From the NCBI RefSeq assembly GCF_900060185.1, contig NZ_FIZY01000013.1, positions 1 through 64,000 on the forward strand: a DNA stretch of 64,000 nt, given 5' to 3'. The position numbers were made by a program, and so were the translations under genes. The stretch comes from Grimontia marina. Its GTDB lineage: Bacteria; Pseudomonadota; Gammaproteobacteria; Enterobacterales; Vibrionaceae. Each line of letters starts with the position of its first letter. Positions within the stretch are counted from its first letter, which is position 1. Below, in pieces: positions 34,041 to 42,953 of the stretch. Below the pieces are notes generated by a model. That model ran no database searches. It saw only the letters and a list, made by a program, of their open reading frames with translations, and was not told the origin of the DNA.

Positions 34041-35594
34041 ATGACCCGGTTCCACACACTCAGACTGATTCTCGGCGACCAGCTAAATGCCAGCCATTCG
34101 TGGTACAGCGAACACGACGATGGTGTGTTGTACCTGATCGCAGAACTGCGTCAGGAAACGGACTACGCCCCTCATCATGTCCAGAAGGTCTGTGCGTTTT
34201 TCGCTGCCATGAAAGGTTTTGCGACTGCCTTGGAGAAAGCAGGTCACCATGTGAGGCACATGACGCTGGATGAAACACAATCCTTCGATTCGCTGAACGT
34301 ACTGCTAAACGCATTGATTGATAAACACAGTGTCATGCGTTTTGAATATCAACTTCCGGATGAATACCGTTTGCGCGAACAGCTTCGTCTGTTTAGCGAT
34401 TCTTTAGATATTGAGACCAGCGCGACTGGCAGCGAGCATTTTCTGGTACCTGATGATGCCTTGAACCAACATTTCACTGCTGGGAAACATCACCTGATGG
34501 AGTCTTTTTACCGCAAGATGCGTAAGCAGTTTGACGTGATGATGGAAGGCGACAAACCGGAAGGGGGAAAGTGGAATTACGACAAAGACAACCGCGCCAA
34601 GCTGACTAAAGCTGAGCTTGGATGCATCCCTGAGCCTTTGGTGTTTGCCAATGATGTGTCAGCTATTCTCGAACGTTTGGAGCGTCATGGTGTGAAAACC
34701 ATCGGGCTTGCTAGTTCGAAACTTCTCTGGCCAGTCACACGTAAACAATCGCTGGAATTGCTCGATTACTTCTGCCAGTACCTGTTGCCAAAATTCGGCA
34801 GTTTTCAGGACGCGATGACATCCGAGAGCCCGCATCGCTGGAGCCTTTATCATTCCCGACTTTCCTTTGCACTCAACAGCAAAATGCTTCACCCAATGCA
34901 GGTGATTCAAGCCGCGGTAAAGGCGTATCGCCAGCCTGACTCCGGCATTAGCATCAATCAAGTGGAGGGCTTTGTCAGACAGATTCTTGGCTGGCGTGAG
35001 TTTGTCCGCGGGCTTTATTGGGCAAACATGCCGGACTATTCGACGATGAACGCGTTGGGCGGCACACGGACATTGCCTGATTTCTTTTGGGCGGGCGAGA
35101 CCAAGATGCAATGCCTGAAACAGGCTATCCAGCAGTCGCTCGATTGCGGCTATGCGCATCACATCCAACGCTTGATGGTTATCGGTAACTTCACCCTGCT
35201 CACGGGCATTGCACCGGAAGAAGTCGATGCCTGGTATCTGGGGATCTATGTCGATGCCATTGAGTGGGTAGAGTTACCGAACGTTCGGGGAATGGCGCTA
35301 TTTGCAGATGGCGGTCTGTTCGCCACCAAGCCCTACAGTGCCAGCGGTAACTACATCAACAAGATGAGCGATTACTGCTCGGATTGCCACTACAAAGTCA
35401 AAGAAAAAGTGGGCGAGGGCGCTTGTCCTCTGAATAGCCTTTACTGGCATTTTATGGAACGTCATCGCGCTAAAATTGCGTTAAATCCGCGCGCCGGTAT
35501 GGTTTATCGCGGCTGGGATGGAAAATCCGACGAAGAGCGTAATGCGGTACTAGAGAAAGCTGAGCACTATTTAGGCGATCTCAATAATCTCTAA
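34041..35594 (+). CDS. FeS-type bacterial cryptochrome/(6-4) photolyase
   Basis: A 517-residue flavoprotein of the FeS-BCP/CryPro group (deoxyribodipyrimidine photolyase-related), which repairs (6-4) photoproducts or senses blue light. It begins RFHTLRLILGDQLN in a Rossmann-like antenna domain. The FAD-binding part contains YHSRLSFALNSKMLHP, VEGFVRQILGWREFVRGLYW and YAHHIQRLMVIGNF. Three of the four [4Fe-4S] cysteines are clear in MSDYCSDCHYKVKEKVGEGA and the Cys after it. The fourth is probably in KMQCLKQAIQQSLDCGYAHH. The length matches Agrobacterium PhrB (about 507). I start at the ATG at 34041. A TTG at 34014 has weaker family support. It stands alone. Confidence 0.88.
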   Translation: MTRFHTLRLILGDQLNASHSWYSEHDDGVLYLIAELRQETDYAPHHVQKVCAFFAAMKGFATALEKAGHHVRHMTLDETQSFDSLNVLLNALIDKHSVMRFEYQLPDEYRLREQLRLFSDSLDIETSATGSEHFLVPDDALNQHFTAGKHHLMESFYRKMRKQFDVMMEGDKPEGGKWNYDKDNRAKLTKAELGCIPEPLVFANDVSAILERLERHGVKTIGLASSKLLWPVTRKQSLELLDYFCQYLLPKFGSFQDAMTSESPHRWSLYHSRLSFALNSKMLHPMQVIQAAVKAYRQPDSGISINQVEGFVRQILGWREFVRGLYWANMPDYSTMNALGGTRTLPDFFWAGETKMQCLKQAIQQSLDCGYAHHIQRLMVIGNFTLLTGIAPEEVDAWYLGIYVDAIEWVELPNVRGMALFADGGLFATKPYSASGNYINKMSDYCSDCHYKVKEKVGEGACPLNSLYWHFMERHRAKIALNPRAGMVYRGWDGKSDEERNAVLEKAEHYLGDLNNL

Positions 35595-35801
35595 CTGTTT
35601 AATTTATAGTGATATTTGCAATTTTGGCATTTTTACGATGAATGGGTTTGTTTTTTTAGATTGCCCCGGCAATTAATATCGAAAAATCATACTAATACGA
35701 CAAGTTTTATTTGTTTTACCTCACTGGCGTAAACCGGAATAGTTTGCGTTTATTCAGGCGAATTGGCCTGAAAGTTGTGAATGTAAAATGGAGTTGTCGT
35801 T

Positions 35802-37433
35802 GTGAGTGATAAAAGCCACGATGAATTAATGTCACCGGATGGTGCGGTGACGCCTATCGATACTGACTACCAAGTAGGTCAGGATAATGTCGCCCTGCAA
35901 ATCGGTCCTTTGGGTCTGGATATCCATAACCGCGTGTTCTTGGTTTCAGGCGGTATGATTGCACTGTTCGTGTTAGTCACTCTATTGTTCCGCAACTCAG
36001 TTGGCCCTGTGTTCAACGAAATGCGAAACACCCTTACTGCCCAGATGGACTGGTTCTTCATCGGCGCAGGTAACCTTTTCGTTATTCTCTGTCTGATCCT
36101 TATCTTCAGCCCATTGGGACGCGTGCGTCTCGGCGGCACAGAAGCTACCCCTGATTACACCTATGTCGGTTGGTTCTCCATGCTGTTTGCTGCAGGTATG
36201 GGTATCGGACTGATGTTCTACGGCGTGTCTGAACCACTTTCACACTATGCATCTTCTTTTGGCGGTGTGGTTGAGGCAAATGGCGTTCGTACTGACTGGG
36301 CACCATTGGGGGGTGCTGCGGGCGATATGGTTGCTGCAAAAGATCTCGGTATGGCCGCGACGATTTACCACTGGGGCCTGCACCCATGGGCAATCTACGC
36401 GTTGCTGGCTCTGTCTTTGGCGTTGTTCTCGTTTAACAAAGGCTTGCCTCTGACAATTCGCTCGGTGTTCTACCCAATTTTCGGTGAGCGTATCTGGGGC
36501 TGGCCGGGTCATATTATTGATATCACGGCTGTCGTTGCGACTTTGTTTGGTCTGGCTACGTCACTGGGCTTTGGTGCTTCGCAGGCGGCTGCAGGTCTGG
36601 ACTTCTTGTTCAACATTCCAAGCGGTATTACCACTCAGGTTATTCTGATCATCGGCATCACAGGTCTGGCACTGATGTCGGTGGTGGCGGGTCTGGACTC
36701 TGGTGTGAAACGTCTTTCTGAGTTCAACATGGCGATGGCTACCCTGCTGATGGTATTTGTGATTGTGGTAGGTCCTACCCTGTCAATTTTCACTAACCTT
36801 GGTACCAATATGGTGGCGTACTTCGAGAACCTACCTGCACTGTCGAACCCATTTGGCCGCGAAGACGCTAACTACTCACAAGGGTGGACGGCGTTCTACT
36901 GGGCATGGTGGATGTCCTGGTCGCCATTCGTAGGTATGTTTATCGCGCGTGTTTCGCGTGGACGTACGGTGAGTGAATTCATCATTTGTGTACTGCTGAT
37001 CCCAACGTCTGTCTGTGTGCTGTGGATGACAGCATTCGGTACCACGGCGATTGAGCAGCTTCAGGATGGTTACCGCGCAGTGGTTGATGCAGATCTGCCG
37101 CTACAGCTGTTCAACATGCTGGATGGCCTGCCTCTGTCGAGCATTACCTCTCTGCTGGGTATCATTCTGGTGGTGGTTTTCTTCGTCACCTCTTCAGACT
37201 CAGGTTCACTGGTGATCGATACCATTTCTGCTGGTGGTAAGGTGGATGCACCCGTACCACAGCGCATTTTCTGGTGTTCGTTTGTTGGTCTGGTAGCGAT
37301 TTCTCTGTTGCTGGGTGGTGGCCTTGGTGCGCTGCAGGCAATGGTGGTGTCGACAGGTCTGCCATTCTGTATCGTTCTGTTGCTTTGCGCATTCTCCTTG
37401 GTGAAAGGATTGATGTCTGAACCGCGCAAATAA
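35802..37433 (+). CDS. BCCT-family betaine/choline/carnitine transporter, copy 1
   Basis: A 543-residue, 12-span inner-membrane carrier. The unwound TM3 glycine motif reads AAGMGIGLMFYGVSEPL, matching Na+-coupled betaine carriers such as BetP. The Trp-rich segment reads AWWMSWSPFVGMFIARVSRG. The charged N-terminal tail is short, and there is no long C-terminal osmosensing tail. A GTG start with GGAG eight bases upstream is well supported. It is a close paralogue of the next gene, sharing the start SDKSH and ELM and most of the membrane core. The substrate is not determined, but betaine fits with gbcAB in the window. A terminator separates it from copy 2. Confidence 0.92.
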   Translation: MSDKSHDELMSPDGAVTPIDTDYQVGQDNVALQIGPLGLDIHNRVFLVSGGMIALFVLVTLLFRNSVGPVFNEMRNTLTAQMDWFFIGAGNLFVILCLILIFSPLGRVRLGGTEATPDYTYVGWFSMLFAAGMGIGLMFYGVSEPLSHYASSFGGVVEANGVRTDWAPLGGAAGDMVAAKDLGMAATIYHWGLHPWAIYALLALSLALFSFNKGLPLTIRSVFYPIFGERIWGWPGHIIDITAVVATLFGLATSLGFGASQAAAGLDFLFNIPSGITTQVILIIGITGLALMSVVAGLDSGVKRLSEFNMAMATLLMVFVIVVGPTLSIFTNLGTNMVAYFENLPALSNPFGREDANYSQGWTAFYWAWWMSWSPFVGMFIARVSRGRTVSEFIICVLLIPTSVCVLWMTAFGTTAIEQLQDGYRAVVDADLPLQLFNMLDGLPLSSITSLLGIILVVVFFVTSSDSGSLVIDTISAGGKVDAPVPQRIFWCSFVGLVAISLLLGGGLGALQAMVVSTGLPFCIVLLLCAFSLVKGLMSEPRK

Positions 37434-37444
37434 GCGGTGGACAA

Positions 37445-37474
37445 AAAAATCCGGACCTTGTCGTCCGGATTTTT
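37445..37474 (+). terminator. Rho-independent terminator after BCCT copy 1
   Basis: AAAAATCCGGAC and GTCCGGATTTTT form a perfect 12-bp stem around CTTGTC, 11 bases after the stop. Confidence 0.95.
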
Positions 37475-37882
37475 GTTTTCAGCAACGATGCGATCAGCAA
37501 TGACACACTGGTCGAAAAAGGATCAACCACGGCGCATTTATATAAATCACTCATCCTGAGCAGGGATAGAACTATTGGGCAACTTCACAAACTGAATGTT
37601 TAGAGCTCAATGGTTATTTGCGTTGACTGTATGCCCAGAAAATGCGTAAACTGATTAAAATTCGTGCAAATACAGCAATTAATTCGACTCAATTCTCACT
37701 ATTGAAGCGTTGAACACTAAGGATATGTTAGAGTGTTTAGGTCTCGGGGTAACAGACCCAGAACCTAAAGTTAGTGAGCGTTTAATATGCCTGATGATAG
37801 AAGCCGTGCGTTTCTGTTGTTTCACCCTGCATATTCAACGCCATTAGCTGCTTAACTCGCAAAACGGATTAAGGAGTTTACT
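37475..37882. promoter_or_regulatory. Intergenic region between the two BCCT genes
   Basis: About 400 bases without a gene. A terminator at its left edge means copy 2 must have its own promoter in this stretch. No clear operator was recognised, but the separation argues for independent regulation of the two paralogues. Confidence 0.45.
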
Positions 37883-39517
37883 GTGAGCGATAAAAGTCAT
37901 GAAGAGTTGATGAAACCCGACGGTGACGTCAACCCCATAGACACAGACTATCAGGTCGGGCAGGACAACATTGCCATGAAGATTGGGCCGTTTGGGCTTG
38001 ATATTCACAACCGTGTTTTCCTCATTTCCGGCCTCGCCGTTGTTCTTTTCGTCTTCGTTACACTCGCCTTCCAAAAGGACGTTGCTCCTATTTTTGGTGA
38101 GATACGAGGCTGGCTGACGACTAACCTGGATTGGTTCTTCCTTTCCGCAGGCGACATCTTCGTGATCACCTGTCTGGTGCTGGTTGTCAGCCCATTGGGT
38201 AAAGTCCGTCTTGGCGGTACTGAAGCCACGCCAGACTATACCTACGCGGGCTGGTTCTCGATGTTATTTGCTGCAGGTATGGGTATTGGTCTGATGTTCT
38301 GGGGGGTTGCTGAGCCATTATCCCATTATGGTGCAGCGCTAGGCGGAACGTCTGTTGAAAATGGCGTGCGTACCGACTGGGCACCATTGGGCGCGGCAGC
38401 TGGAGATCCGGAAGCGGCGGCAGATTTGGCCATGGCCGCAACGATTTACCACTGGGGTCTCCATCCTTGGGCGATTTATGCGGTGCTAGCTTTAGGTCTG
38501 GCGCTGTTTTCGTTTAACAAGGGTTTGCCGCTCACCATGCGTTCTGTGTTTTACCCACTTTTCGGTGAGCGTGTATGGGGCTGGGTTGGCCACATCATTG
38601 ATATACTTGCGGTCGTTGCCACCTTATTCGGTCTGGCGACCTCGTTGGGACTTGGTGCCTCACAAGCTGCTTCGGGCCTGAATTATCTGTTTGGTATCCC
38701 GCTTGGTGAAACCACAGAAGTGATTCTGGTTATTCTGATCACTGCGCTGGCGCTTGTGTCAGTCATGGCGGGTCTGGATGCCGGTGTGAAACGTCTGTCT
38801 GAAATCAACATGATTCTGGCGTTGGCTCTGCTGCTGTTTGTGATTTTGATGGGACCAACCATTGCGATTCTGACCGGCTTCTTTGGCAATCTGGCCTCTT
38901 ATGTTGAACACCTGCCTGCGCTTTCCAGCCCATTCGGACGTGAAGACTCTAACTTTGCCGCTGGCTGGACTGCATTCTACTGGGCTTGGTGGATTTCCTG
39001 GTCGCCATTTGTTGGTATGTTCATCGCACGTGTTTCGCGTGGTCGCACGGTACGTGAATTCATCGTCTGTGTTCTGCTGATCCCATCTCTGGCATGTGTA
39101 TTGTGGATGACTGCGTTTGGTGGCACAGCCATCAGCCAGGTGGTCAATGATGGTTACACTGCAGTGACAGAGGCAGATCTGCCATTGAAACTTTTCGCGA
39201 TGCTGGATGCATTGCCATTGGCTTCAATCACGTCATTTATCGGTATTATTCTGGTGGTGGTTTTCTTTGTGACCTCATCAGATTCAGGATCTCTGGTTAT
39301 CGATACGATTTCCGCAGGTGGTAAGGTAGATGCACCTGTGCCACAGCGTGTGTTCTGGTGTACGTTTGAAGGATTAGTTGCGATTGCACTGGTATTGGGT
39401 GGCGGATTGGTTGCCCTTCAGGCGATGGCAGTATCAACCGGATTCCCGTTCACCATAGTGTTGCTGGTTGCCTGTATCTCGGTAATAAAGGGCCTGATGT
39501 CTGAACCGCGAGGCTAG
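37883..39517 (+). CDS. BCCT-family betaine/choline/carnitine transporter, copy 2
   Basis: A 544-residue carrier and tandem paralogue of the gene at 35802. TM3 reads AAGMGIGLMFWGVAEPL, with Trp where copy 1 has Tyr and Ala where copy 1 has Ser. The two differ mostly in the first spans and in loops, as expected of an old duplication with diverged substrate range or affinity. GTG start with AAGGAG upstream. It is followed by the cNMP/CBS/DUF294 protein. The usual C-terminal osmosensor is absent, so it may be used for nutrition and not only for osmotic stress (inference). Confidence 0.92.
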   Translation: MSDKSHEELMKPDGDVNPIDTDYQVGQDNIAMKIGPFGLDIHNRVFLISGLAVVLFVFVTLAFQKDVAPIFGEIRGWLTTNLDWFFLSAGDIFVITCLVLVVSPLGKVRLGGTEATPDYTYAGWFSMLFAAGMGIGLMFWGVAEPLSHYGAALGGTSVENGVRTDWAPLGAAAGDPEAAADLAMAATIYHWGLHPWAIYAVLALGLALFSFNKGLPLTMRSVFYPLFGERVWGWVGHIIDILAVVATLFGLATSLGLGASQAASGLNYLFGIPLGETTEVILVILITALALVSVMAGLDAGVKRLSEINMILALALLLFVILMGPTIAILTGFFGNLASYVEHLPALSSPFGREDSNFAAGWTAFYWAWWISWSPFVGMFIARVSRGRTVREFIVCVLLIPSLACVLWMTAFGGTAISQVVNDGYTAVTEADLPLKLFAMLDALPLASITSFIGIILVVVFFVTSSDSGSLVIDTISAGGKVDAPVPQRVFWCTFEGLVAIALVLGGGLVALQAMAVSTGFPFTIVLLVACISVIKGLMSEPRG

Positions 39518-39542
39518 GTTGACCAACCTTGTAAGCGCAGCG

Positions 39543-39563
39543 GGGCAGACATGACGTCTGCCC
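39543..39563 (+). terminator. Hairpin after BCCT copy 2
   Basis: GGGCAGAC pairs with GTCTGCCC around ATGAC, followed by TGTTTCG. The T-run is poor, so partial readthrough into the next gene is possible. Confidence 0.6.
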
Positions 39564-39633
39564 TGTTTCGTCTGGTTTGAAGTCCGAGTCTGATTTCCTG
39601 TGGGAAGTAAACTCGTTGAGAGATTGATAAGTA

Positions 39634-41517
39634 ATGGAAGCGGAACAAATAGAAATCGCAGCGTTTCTCAAACAACATGCGCCCTTCAATGAATTGCCGG
39701 AAGAAGAAGTGGAGGAGGTGGCCAAGCAGGTCGAGATTTCCTACTTCCGCGCAGGGACGCAAATTTTTGAATACGGACAACCAATCCACGATCTTTGTTT
39801 AGTTCGCAGTGGCGTGGTCGAAATCTATCGCCGTAAAGGAGAGCTTTATAACCGGCTCTCTGAAGGGGGCACGTTCGGCCAATGGGGATTGATGATGAAC
39901 CGCCGTGTTCGCTTCCCTGCCAAAGCGATTGAAGACAGTCTGGTTTACTTTATTTCTGATACCGTTTTTGACGATCTCAACGAACGCTTTGAATCTTTCT
40001 CAGACTTTATGGAGGTGGAAGACGGATTACGTTTGCGTCAGGCGGTGGAGAACCACCGTGACAGCAATGATCTCACCACCTCCAAAGTCACTAACCTGAT
40101 ATTGCGCGATCCCGTTACCGTAGATTGTGAATCATCCGTTCGCCACGCCGCACAAGTCATGACTGACGAAGGTGTATCTTCGCTGTTGGTGATGACGGTA
40201 GAAGCCGATGATGAAGGCGTGGAGCAGGAACGTATCGCAGGCATCATTACCGACAGGGATTTGCGTTCCCGAGTGGTGGCTCCTGGTTTGTCCTATGAGA
40301 CGCCGATTGCTGATATTCTGACGCCACAAATTATCACGCTCGATCACAATGCTTATGTGTTCGAAGCCATGCTGACCATGCTTCGTAATAACCTGCACCA
40401 TCTGCCCATTCTGAAAAACCATAGTCCAGTGGGGGTGGTAGCCTTATCTGATATCGTTCGTTATGAATCGCAAAGCAGTCTGGTGATCGTGAGCAGCATT
40501 TTCCGCCAGCAGACCATTGATGATTTGGAAGTCCTCTCGAAAGACGTGCCTGCTTGCTTCTCTCGTATGGTTTCTGAAGACGCGAATTCACACATGATTG
40601 GGTCAGCAATGGCGGTGATCGGCAGAAGCTTCAAGCAGCGTCTTCTTGAACTGTTTGAAGAAGAGTTTGGCCCACCACCTATCGGATATTGTTTCCTTGC
40701 GCTGGGGTCAATGGCGCGAGACGAACAACTGATTGTGACCGATCAGGACAATGCCCTGATTCTGGATGACAAGTACGACCCTGCTGAACACGAAGCGTAT
40801 TTCTCGAATCTGGCTAAGTTCGTGAGTGATGGCCTTGCACGCTGTGGATACAGCTATTGTACCGGTAACATCATGGCGACGAATCCGGAATGGCGTAAGA
40901 CCCGCACTGAATGGGAAGAGACCTTTGCAGACTGGATTGATCAGCCCAATCCTCAGTCGTTGCTAAACAGTAATATCTTCTTTGACCTTGATGGTGTTTA
41001 TGGGGCAACAAACTGGGCTGAAAACCTGAAGGCATTTATCAGTCGCCGTGCGCGACGTAACAACCGTTTTCTGGCGTGCATGGCTCGCAACGCGCTGAAC
41101 CGCACACCTCCGCTGGGCTTCTTCAAGAGTTTTGTGATGGAGCAGGACGGTCGCCACAAGAACTCGATGAACCTGAAACGCCGTGGTACCGCACCACTGG
41201 CAGATCTCATCCGTGTTCACGCGCTGGCGGTTGGGTCGCGCTCCCAGAACTCATTTGAGCGTTTGGACGATATCATTGAAGCGGGCATTTTGCCGAAAGG
41301 CCGTGGCGAGGATATCCGTGATGCGATGGAGTTTATCTCCATGGTACGCATACGCCATCAGGCTATTGATGTGGAACAGGAGATTGAGCCTGATAACAAC
41401 ATCGAGCCGGAAAACCTGTCTGAATTCGAACGCCGCAACCTCAAAGATGCGTTCCAGATCATGAGTAACGCGCAGAAGTTCCTGAAGTATCGTTACCAGC
41501 CAAACCGCAGTAATTAG
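39634..41517 (+). CDS. cNMP-binding/CBS/DUF294 nucleotidyltransferase-like protein
   Basis: A 627-residue cytoplasmic protein with four parts. Residues about 15-135 form a cyclic-nucleotide-binding-type domain (IFEYGQPIHDLCLVRSGVVE). Two CBS domains span about 150-290. A GlnD-like nucleotidyltransferase (DUF294, about 330-480) carries the motif LGSMARDEQLIVTDQDNALI. A DUF294 C-terminal domain follows. Proteins of this layout are often next to acetate or other solute transporters and a DnaQ-like exonuclease. Here the neighbours are a BCCT carrier and the exonuclease. A regulatory, nucleotide-sensing role is likely, but the reaction is unknown. The next gene begins 9 bases later. Confidence 0.87.
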   Translation: MEAEQIEIAAFLKQHAPFNELPEEEVEEVAKQVEISYFRAGTQIFEYGQPIHDLCLVRSGVVEIYRRKGELYNRLSEGGTFGQWGLMMNRRVRFPAKAIEDSLVYFISDTVFDDLNERFESFSDFMEVEDGLRLRQAVENHRDSNDLTTSKVTNLILRDPVTVDCESSVRHAAQVMTDEGVSSLLVMTVEADDEGVEQERIAGIITDRDLRSRVVAPGLSYETPIADILTPQIITLDHNAYVFEAMLTMLRNNLHHLPILKNHSPVGVVALSDIVRYESQSSLVIVSSIFRQQTIDDLEVLSKDVPACFSRMVSEDANSHMIGSAMAVIGRSFKQRLLELFEEEFGPPPIGYCFLALGSMARDEQLIVTDQDNALILDDKYDPAEHEAYFSNLAKFVSDGLARCGYSYCTGNIMATNPEWRKTRTEWEETFADWIDQPNPQSLLNSNIFFDLDGVYGATNWAENLKAFISRRARRNNRFLACMARNALNRTPPLGFFKSFVMEQDGRHKNSMNLKRRGTAPLADLIRVHALAVGSRSQNSFERLDDIIEAGILPKGRGEDIRDAMEFISMVRIRHQAIDVEQEIEPDNNIEPENLSEFERRNLKDAFQIMSNAQKFLKYRYQPNRSN

Positions 41518-41526
41518 GGGCGTGTA

Positions 41527-42264
41527 GTGTTAATTCTTGAACCTAAAAACGGCGCTAAAGATGTTAAAGCAGGGCCTGACTGGGTAACTCTGAATAAGCG
41601 GCTAAAAGAACGTGCCAACGTGCCGTTGCTGAAGCGGTTTTACGAAGCGGGTGTTGTAAATGGTGACACCCCAGTGTCTGAGGTTGAGTTCGTTGCGCTG
41701 GATCTGGAAACCACGGGGTTAGATCCCGGCAAAAACGACATTGTCAGCATTGGCTTGGTGCCGTTCACGCTTAACCGTATCCATTGCCGCGAAGCCAAGC
41801 ATTGGATTGTGAAGCCAGGAAAACCGCTGGAAGATGACTCTGTGGTATTCCATGGCATCACGCATTCTGATGTCAGTGATGCGCCGGATTTACGCCGGAT
41901 TCTGGAAGAGGTGTTGGCTTCTCTGGAAGGAAAGATTGTGGTGGTGCACTACCGTCGCATCGAGCGTGATTTTATCGAGGCGGCGGTCAAAAGCCGTTTG
42001 GGTGAAACCTTGTTGTTTCCGGTGGTGGATACCTTGGAAATAGAGTCATGGTATTACCGTAAACCTTTCCAGAAGTTCTGGTCCTGCCTAATGAAAAAGC
42101 CGCTAACATCTATTCGGTTGGCGGACAGCCGTCGTCGTTATAATTTGCCTTTTTATCAAGGGCATAACGCGCTGACGGATGCGATTGCGACTGCGGAATT
42201 GCTTCAGGCTCAGATAGCGCATCGTTTTCGTGGTGACTACCCCATCAAAGCGCTGTGGCGTTAA
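41527..42264 (+). CDS. DnaQ-like 3'-5' exonuclease
   Basis: A 245-residue cytoplasmic nuclease of the DEDD superfamily. Exo I is FVALDLETTGLDPG, with the first Asp and Glu. A central part with ALDAIATAEL-like sequence reads HNALTDAIATAELLQAQ and forms Exo III. KIVVVHYRRIERDF provides Exo II. The substrate, DNA or RNA, is open. The GTG start at 41527 has AGGGG upstream. It follows the DUF294 protein by only 9 bases, so they form one unit. This pair recurs beside transporter genes in other proteobacteria (from memory), suggesting a joint regulatory role. Confidence 0.87.
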   Translation: MLILEPKNGAKDVKAGPDWVTLNKRLKERANVPLLKRFYEAGVVNGDTPVSEVEFVALDLETTGLDPGKNDIVSIGLVPFTLNRIHCREAKHWIVKPGKPLEDDSVVFHGITHSDVSDAPDLRRILEEVLASLEGKIVVVHYRRIERDFIEAAVKSRLGETLLFPVVDTLEIESWYYRKPFQKFWSCLMKKPLTSIRLADSRRRYNLPFYQGHNALTDAIATAELLQAQIAHRFRGDYPIKALWR

Positions 42265-42422
42265 ATCTCAGCAACTGAAATCAATGATATCGGCCTAGGT
42301 TCACGTTTTTAGGATTCAAAACGTTGCAACTGGGCCGATTTTTTTAGTGTATTGCTCACTGTGTTACAGTCAAAGGGTGCGCTGTTATCAGCATAAATTC
42401 GCTGCCGACAAAGGATGGCAAG

Positions 42423-42881
42423 ATGATTGAAGACAACAAGGTCGTAAAAATCGACTACACCGTAAAAGACGAAGAAGGACAGCTGATTGATACATCGGAA
42501 GGCAAAGATCCTTTGGCGTATCTGCACGGTGCAGGAAACATTATTCCTGGTTTGGAAAAAGCATTGGCAGGTCGTGCAGAAGGTGAAGAGTTTTCTGTTC
42601 AAATCCAACCAGATGATGCATATGGCCAGCGCAATGAAGCGTTGATTCAAGTGGTTGAGCGCGGCGTTTTCCAAGGTGTTGATCAACTGGATGTGGGCAT
42701 GGTTTTCAACGCTCAGGGTCCACAAGGCAACATTCAGGTCACCATCATCGCGATTGATGGCGACGAAGTGACGATCGACGGTAACCACCCATTGGCGGGT
42801 GTCGTACTCCAATTTGAAGGCGTTATCCGCGAAGTGCGTGAAGCAACTGCTGAAGAGATCGATCACGGTCACGTTCACTAA
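42423..42881 (+). CDS. FKBP-type peptidyl-prolyl isomerase (SlyD/SlpA-like)
   Basis: A 152-residue cytoplasmic prolyl isomerase and chaperone. The FKBP part (YTVKDEEGQLIDTSEGKDPL) is split by an insert-in-flap domain with PDDAYGQRNEALIQVV. GNHPLAGVVLQFEGVIREV closes the fold. The tail is short and ends HGHVH, unlike the long His/Cys-rich tail of E. coli SlyD, so nickel storage is unlikely. It stands alone, with a terminator after it. Confidence 0.92.
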   Translation: MIEDNKVVKIDYTVKDEEGQLIDTSEGKDPLAYLHGAGNIIPGLEKALAGRAEGEEFSVQIQPDDAYGQRNEALIQVVERGVFQGVDQLDVGMVFNAQGPQGNIQVTIIAIDGDEVTIDGNHPLAGVVLQFEGVIREVREATAEEIDHGHVH

Positions 42882-42900
42882 TTACTGAAAAGTGAAGATA

Positions 42901-42928
42901 AAAAGCGAGCTGTTGAGCTCGCTTTTTT
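42901..42928 (+). terminator. Rho-independent terminator after the FKBP gene
   Basis: AAAAGCGAGC and GCTCGCTTTT form a perfect 10-bp stem around TGTTGA, followed by TTGT, 20 bases after the stop codon. It also lies just beyond the end of the convergent lipoprotein gene. Confidence 0.92.
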
Positions 42929-42953
42929 GTTGTGCTGCAAAAATCAACAGCCC

